From Micropterix aruncella (lineage: Eukaryota; Arthropoda; Insecta; Lepidoptera; Micropterigidae), in the NCBI GenBank assembly GCA_944548615.1, contig OX155980.1, positions 36,958,381-37,022,380 on the forward strand: a DNA stretch of 64,000 bases, given 5' to 3'. Positions 57,760-64,000 of the stretch are shown piece after piece (the first letter of the stretch is position 1; each line of letters opens with the position of its first letter). The translations under genes and the position numbers were made by a program. The notes below the pieces were generated by a model. The model did no database searches. It was given only the letters and a program-made list of their open reading frames with translations, and was not told where the DNA came from.

Positions 57760-57943
57760 GTCGTCGACGTCCATGTACCACGCCGTGGGAGATTGCGTTT
57801 TCTCATTCCTCTCTGCGATGCTGACCTTTGAGCAGAAACGCATCGCAGAAGCATCGAAGAAAATCAAAGAATGTATTCAAGTCTGCACCGCAAACAGGAA
57901 ACATCATACTTTCACCGAAAATCTTGGAAGCATTTTGGGAAGG
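57760..57943 (+). CDS. TTC39B: TTC39-family protein, coding exon 4
   Basis: The acceptor is agttttttacag and the donor gttcgt at 57944. The first base completes the Trp codon of exon 3, followed by 61 codons that include SMYHAVGDCVFSFLSAMLTF and end in TENLGSILGR. SMYH followed by a helical segment, a TFEQ-like motif and an amphipathic helix (RIAEASKKIKECIQ) follows the order of the TTC39 N-terminal domain. The exon ends in phase 0. The donor deviates from consensus at +4 but is acceptable. Confidence 0.94.
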
Positions 57944-58019
57944 GTTCGTTCCTTTTTATTTTTAGCTTTTATAAAATATTGCTTAGCATATCAGGTCGTA
58001 AAACAAACGTCATAAAGGG

Positions 58020-60000
58020 ACTGGATTATGGAGGATGAAATAGGGGGTTGCCGATCAGGCGGCTTAGTCCTAATTTTAGGGTCATTATGGCTTACCCCAT
58101 CATGTTAGCCAGCAGTCTGTGCTACAGATCCTGCAACCTGCTCACCTGGTAGACCAGTCGTACACATCAGCCATAGCAGCCTCATATGTGCCCATTATTT
58201 TCTCTTTTCTTATAGCCAGAGCTAGGCACGTATAGCCGACACTTCTTCTATTCCGCAACCTCTACAAACGGGGTCGTTGACTACCCCATTTTGTCCATGA
58301 GTTTGTTAAGTCGGCAGTGCCCAGCTAGCAGTCCCACCGTTTTCCAAGTTGTCCCTGAAAAGTCTCGTGCTCGCCTAAGGCTTGTTCCTCTTGATCTGCG
58401 CTTTATTCACTCTTGGTTCTGTTACGCAAGGCGGTCTTCTTGTACCCCTCTGTCAGTACAGTAGCAAAGTGGACTCCGTTCCCATTGGTGGACGTGAAAC
58501 CAGCCTTGCATGTCTACGCTTCGTCATTACCTCTCATTCCACTGCGTCCCTTTACCCGTGTGAAATATATTTTGTCTTCATGTGATATATTTTCGAGTGC
58601 CCGTGGAATTCTTTAATTTATTTGTCGCTTTAATAATAATTACTAGCCTATCGATTAAGATGACAGTGCAGATTTAATAACCTGTCATTTAAGTCTTTCT
58701 TTAATTAGGCGATTTAATTTCTCAAGGCGATTTTGTCGTATATATGTCGAAATACGAAAATGTTGAAAGACATATGAATTGCATATTATTTATTATTGTA
58801 TAACATTATTTGTTTCCTTGGTGTAATATTGAAATAAATCAATAAAACAAATGTAGACGTCTGCCTGTAGCTCGAGTACTATAATTACGGGGTCTGCTGT
58901 CTGTATATACAGCGTGTAAACAATTATTATTTACAAAAAATAGGAGCATTCTTGCAGAGGGTGAATATGTACGCGATACTAAACAAGAAAAGGTTTTTTT
59001 GTACTTTTGTTCTAAAAAAAACATGTTCATATACAGAATATTATTGTACTTGAAACACAGTTGAAAGTCATCTACGGCTTTTTCGTATCTTAGTTAGTAT
59101 AACGTACACTCACACCCTGCAAGGATGCTCCTATTTACAATTACAGCTTGTATATATACATATGTCCATTCCCTTTAATTACTTTTATACCTACGGTTTC
59201 CGCTTGGAAAATCGTAGAGTTGAACCCCAGGGATTGTGTCTAAGGGAATGCAAACATACCCAAGCAGCAACCCCTTCGTTTGTCTTTGAACCATCCGTGT
59301 GAACAGTTATTTTATCCGATGCCTTTGTATGAACAAGGCCTCCCCCCCCCCCCCTGAAAAAGTGCTCAGCTAGCATTTTGACCGTTGACTGTATCCATTT
59401 TAAGGCGGGAAGTCATCCCATTCCTGCTGTAGAAATTTCCAATGCGTTGTAGTTATCTCCTTCGTGTTCCAGTTTTAGCTGCTGAAGACGAAGGGCTGTT
59501 CTCGCTGCATCTGGTTTTACAAAAAGGTCTAGAGGTGGTAGGCTCAATATAACTTCTAATGCCTCTGTAGGTGCCGTCCTCGTAGCACCAATTGCACCTA
59601 TGCAAGTCTCTGTATAGTCCTTAGCTTGTTTTGCAACCATTCGAAACGTACTTCTGGGTCATTATACTATCGCTACATAAACTAGCATAGGTCTTATGAT
59701 AAGCCACAGTGTATTTCTTGGAGAAAGACCACACGTCTTACCCAACATCCTCCTGCATTGCCAAAAGGCCATGGTTGCATTTCTGCATTTCATCTTAATA
59801 TGGTTTTCCCAGTTCTAGAGTTACACCTAGATATTTTACTTTATTTGATAACTTTAGTGTCCGCCCTCTATTTTCTTCTTCTATATAAAGGATTTATACA
59901 AAATGATTTATTTTCAACTCTCTTAAGTGGTTTTTGCATTGTAATGGGCACATTAAAAGTGTGCATAAAGGGACTGATGTATGTATATTAAAATGGATAG
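58020..60000 (-). pseudogene. LINE with RNase H domain (R1/I-like), antisense in intron 4, decayed
   Basis: Minus-strand pieces in order: KVKYLGVTLE (near 59830), SPRNTLWLI (59710), ETCIGAIGATRTAPTEALEV and LSLPPLDLFVKPDAARTAL (59413-59600), VHTDGSKTNEGVAAWV (RNase H active-site Asp, ~59300), RGNDEAD-like (58520), then GLLAGHCRLNKLMDK and CRGCGIEEVSA (58300-58240). This is the RT C-terminus, RNase H and Cys-rich end of I/R1-group LINEs. A ~600-bp AT-rich stretch (58620-59190) interrupts the RNase H part, and many frameshifts are present. Confidence 0.82.
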
Positions 60001-60042
60001 CAGTGTTTTGCATATTACACATTTTGTTGTTTAATTTTTCAG

Positions 60043-60200
60043 AAAGACTTTGGTACTTACAACGAGATTGAAACTCACGCAGAACTATGCTATGCAGAAT
60101 TGCTGCTACTGCAGTCAGTACTCACTTTCATAGAAGACGAAGACTTGGCGGGTCTCATCAAGGGCAGTCTAAAGATTAAGAGTTGCTTCAATAGTTACAA
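60043..60200 (+). CDS. TTC39B: TTC39-family protein, coding exon 5
   Basis: The acceptor is ttgtttaatttttcag and the donor gtaagc at 60201. The exon encodes KDFGTYNEIETHAELCYAEL, then LLLQSVLTFIEDEDLAGLIK and ends in SCFNSYK, with the Lys codon split. HAE-CYAE-LL-Q--LTF--DE----IKG-LKIR/K is the conserved TTC39 pattern for this part of the protein. It begins in phase 0 from exon 4 and ends with two bases of a codon. Confidence 0.95.
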
Positions 60201-60202
60201 GT

Positions 60203-63133
<2,931 letters not shown>

Positions 63134-63253
63134 GAGAAACGTCCGTGGTTGCGTTGAAATACTGGTTCCCGTCAGATCACCGAAGTTGAGCAATGTTGGG
63201 CGCGGTCAGTACTTGAATGGGTGACCGCCTAAGTACTATCACGTGATGTTATA
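63134..63253 (+). pseudogene. 5S rRNA-derived sequence, copy 2
   Basis: It aligns by eye to nearly the whole 5S rRNA: aacgtcc near the start, ggttcccgtcagatcaccga, agttgagcaatgttgggcgc, ggtcagtacttgaatgggtg and accgcctaagtactatcacg, then gtgatgtt. Departures from universally conserved positions (gtcagatcacc, cctaagtactatc) and no clear T-run terminator favour a pseudogene or a 5S-headed SINE over a working gene. Confidence 0.78.
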
Positions 63254-63254
63254 A

Positions 63255-64000
63255 GAAGCCGACAGCCTGTAACATATGACTTTAAGGTAGGCCATTGCGT
63301 AAGGTGTAAAAACGTATTAAAAAAATACAAAAAAAAGAATGCTTACAAGACCTGTTCCAAGACCCAAGACAGATAGCCTATCTAGCCTCCAACCATTTAC
63401 TTAGGATTTTAAGAGATATTGCAGGTTCAAATGCCTCTCCAGATTTAAGACCTGACAGATGAGGTAACCTGTAGGTTACTGAGCTAACCTGTACGTAGAT
63501 CAGATATCCATAAGAGAGCTTAGATCAAGGTTGGTACACCTGCAGCCATGACAAAGTCTTCTCCATTAACCACAAAGTAAATAATCTCAATGACTCCTGC
63601 CTAAAAGGATTAAATCAGTATACAGTCTGTTCTTTTCTAACAGTATTTTTTATTTTTTATTTATTTATTTATTTATTTCATAAGCAAATCAACATAACAG
63701 TTTATACCAATCCGTTGATATGCAATATACGCATAAATATAAAAAAATTATAGAATTCTTACAAGTACATACACAACATGTTTAAATAAGCATTAAATAC
63801 AAATACAGGCATTAAGAAGAGAAAAACTTACAAACTTACAGTACATAAAGAGTGAAAACAATTTATCTTATTCTGACATAAACAAGTAGCGCAATGCCCA
63901 CACCTTGAAGAGATGCGGGCTCGCTGTAAAAATATCAAAGTCTGACGCTATCGAACATACCGCATTTATGTGCCGCAAAGCTCAGGTAAGCAAACTCCAT
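63255..64000. other. Intron 6, right edge of window
   Basis: A TTTA-rich tract lies at 63645-63680. The last ~250 bp look like the complement of a LINE 3' end (GC-richer, then AT-rich, then tail-like tract), but no firm motif was found. No further TTC39 exon was recognised. Confidence 0.4.

Noticed and set aside
63134..63253. Functional 5S rRNA gene
   Set aside because: Several invariant 5S positions are altered, no tandem 5S cluster is present and no clear terminator follows.

Overview
The window is eukaryotic: AT-rich, intron-dominated DNA from an insect, probably a lepidopteran. That guess rests on the repeat content (RTE-type LINEs, mariners, and repeats whose sequence I associate with moth and butterfly genomes) and is not proven here.

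The only host gene I can support is a plus-strand gene of the TTC39 family (tetratricopeptide repeat protein 39, A/B-like). Six coding exons were found: 9599-9673, 29900-29928, 53849-53953, 57760-57943, 60043-60200 and 62347-62515. Their phases join perfectly into 720 nt (240 codons), and the gene runs off the right edge. Intron 1 is about 20.2 kb and intron 2 about 23.9 kb, separated by a 29-nt exon that is essential for the frame. Exon 6 ends at a GC (not GT) donor directly upstream of a 174-bp AT dinucleotide run. A CpG-rich segment around exon 1 is the likely promoter.

Everything else is transposon-derived or unrecognised. 1-9 kb (upstream of the gene) holds four copies of a ~600-bp repeat with a long internal hairpin (repeat A), a 650-670-bp retroposon-like repeat (repeat B) inserted into another copy of itself with clean target-site duplications, and a 9-bp tandem array. 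Intron 1 (9.7-29.9 kb) holds a tRNA-derived SINE, mariner and RTE remnants, a LINE with a 622-codon open reverse-transcriptase ORF, a TTAA-flanked MITE and another B copy. Intron 2 (29.9-53.8 kb) holds a mariner deletion derivative, several decayed LINEs, a piggyBac-like remnant, a fifth repeat A carrying a 77-bp B insertion, and a LINE split by a SINE. Introns 3-6 hold further B copies, two 5S-rRNA-derived sequences and an antisense LINE with an RNase H domain.

No novel coding system was found. The strongest unusual signals are repeat B, the repeat A hairpin, the frame-deciding 29-nt exon and the GC donor beside the AT array. All calls were made by eye, without database searches.
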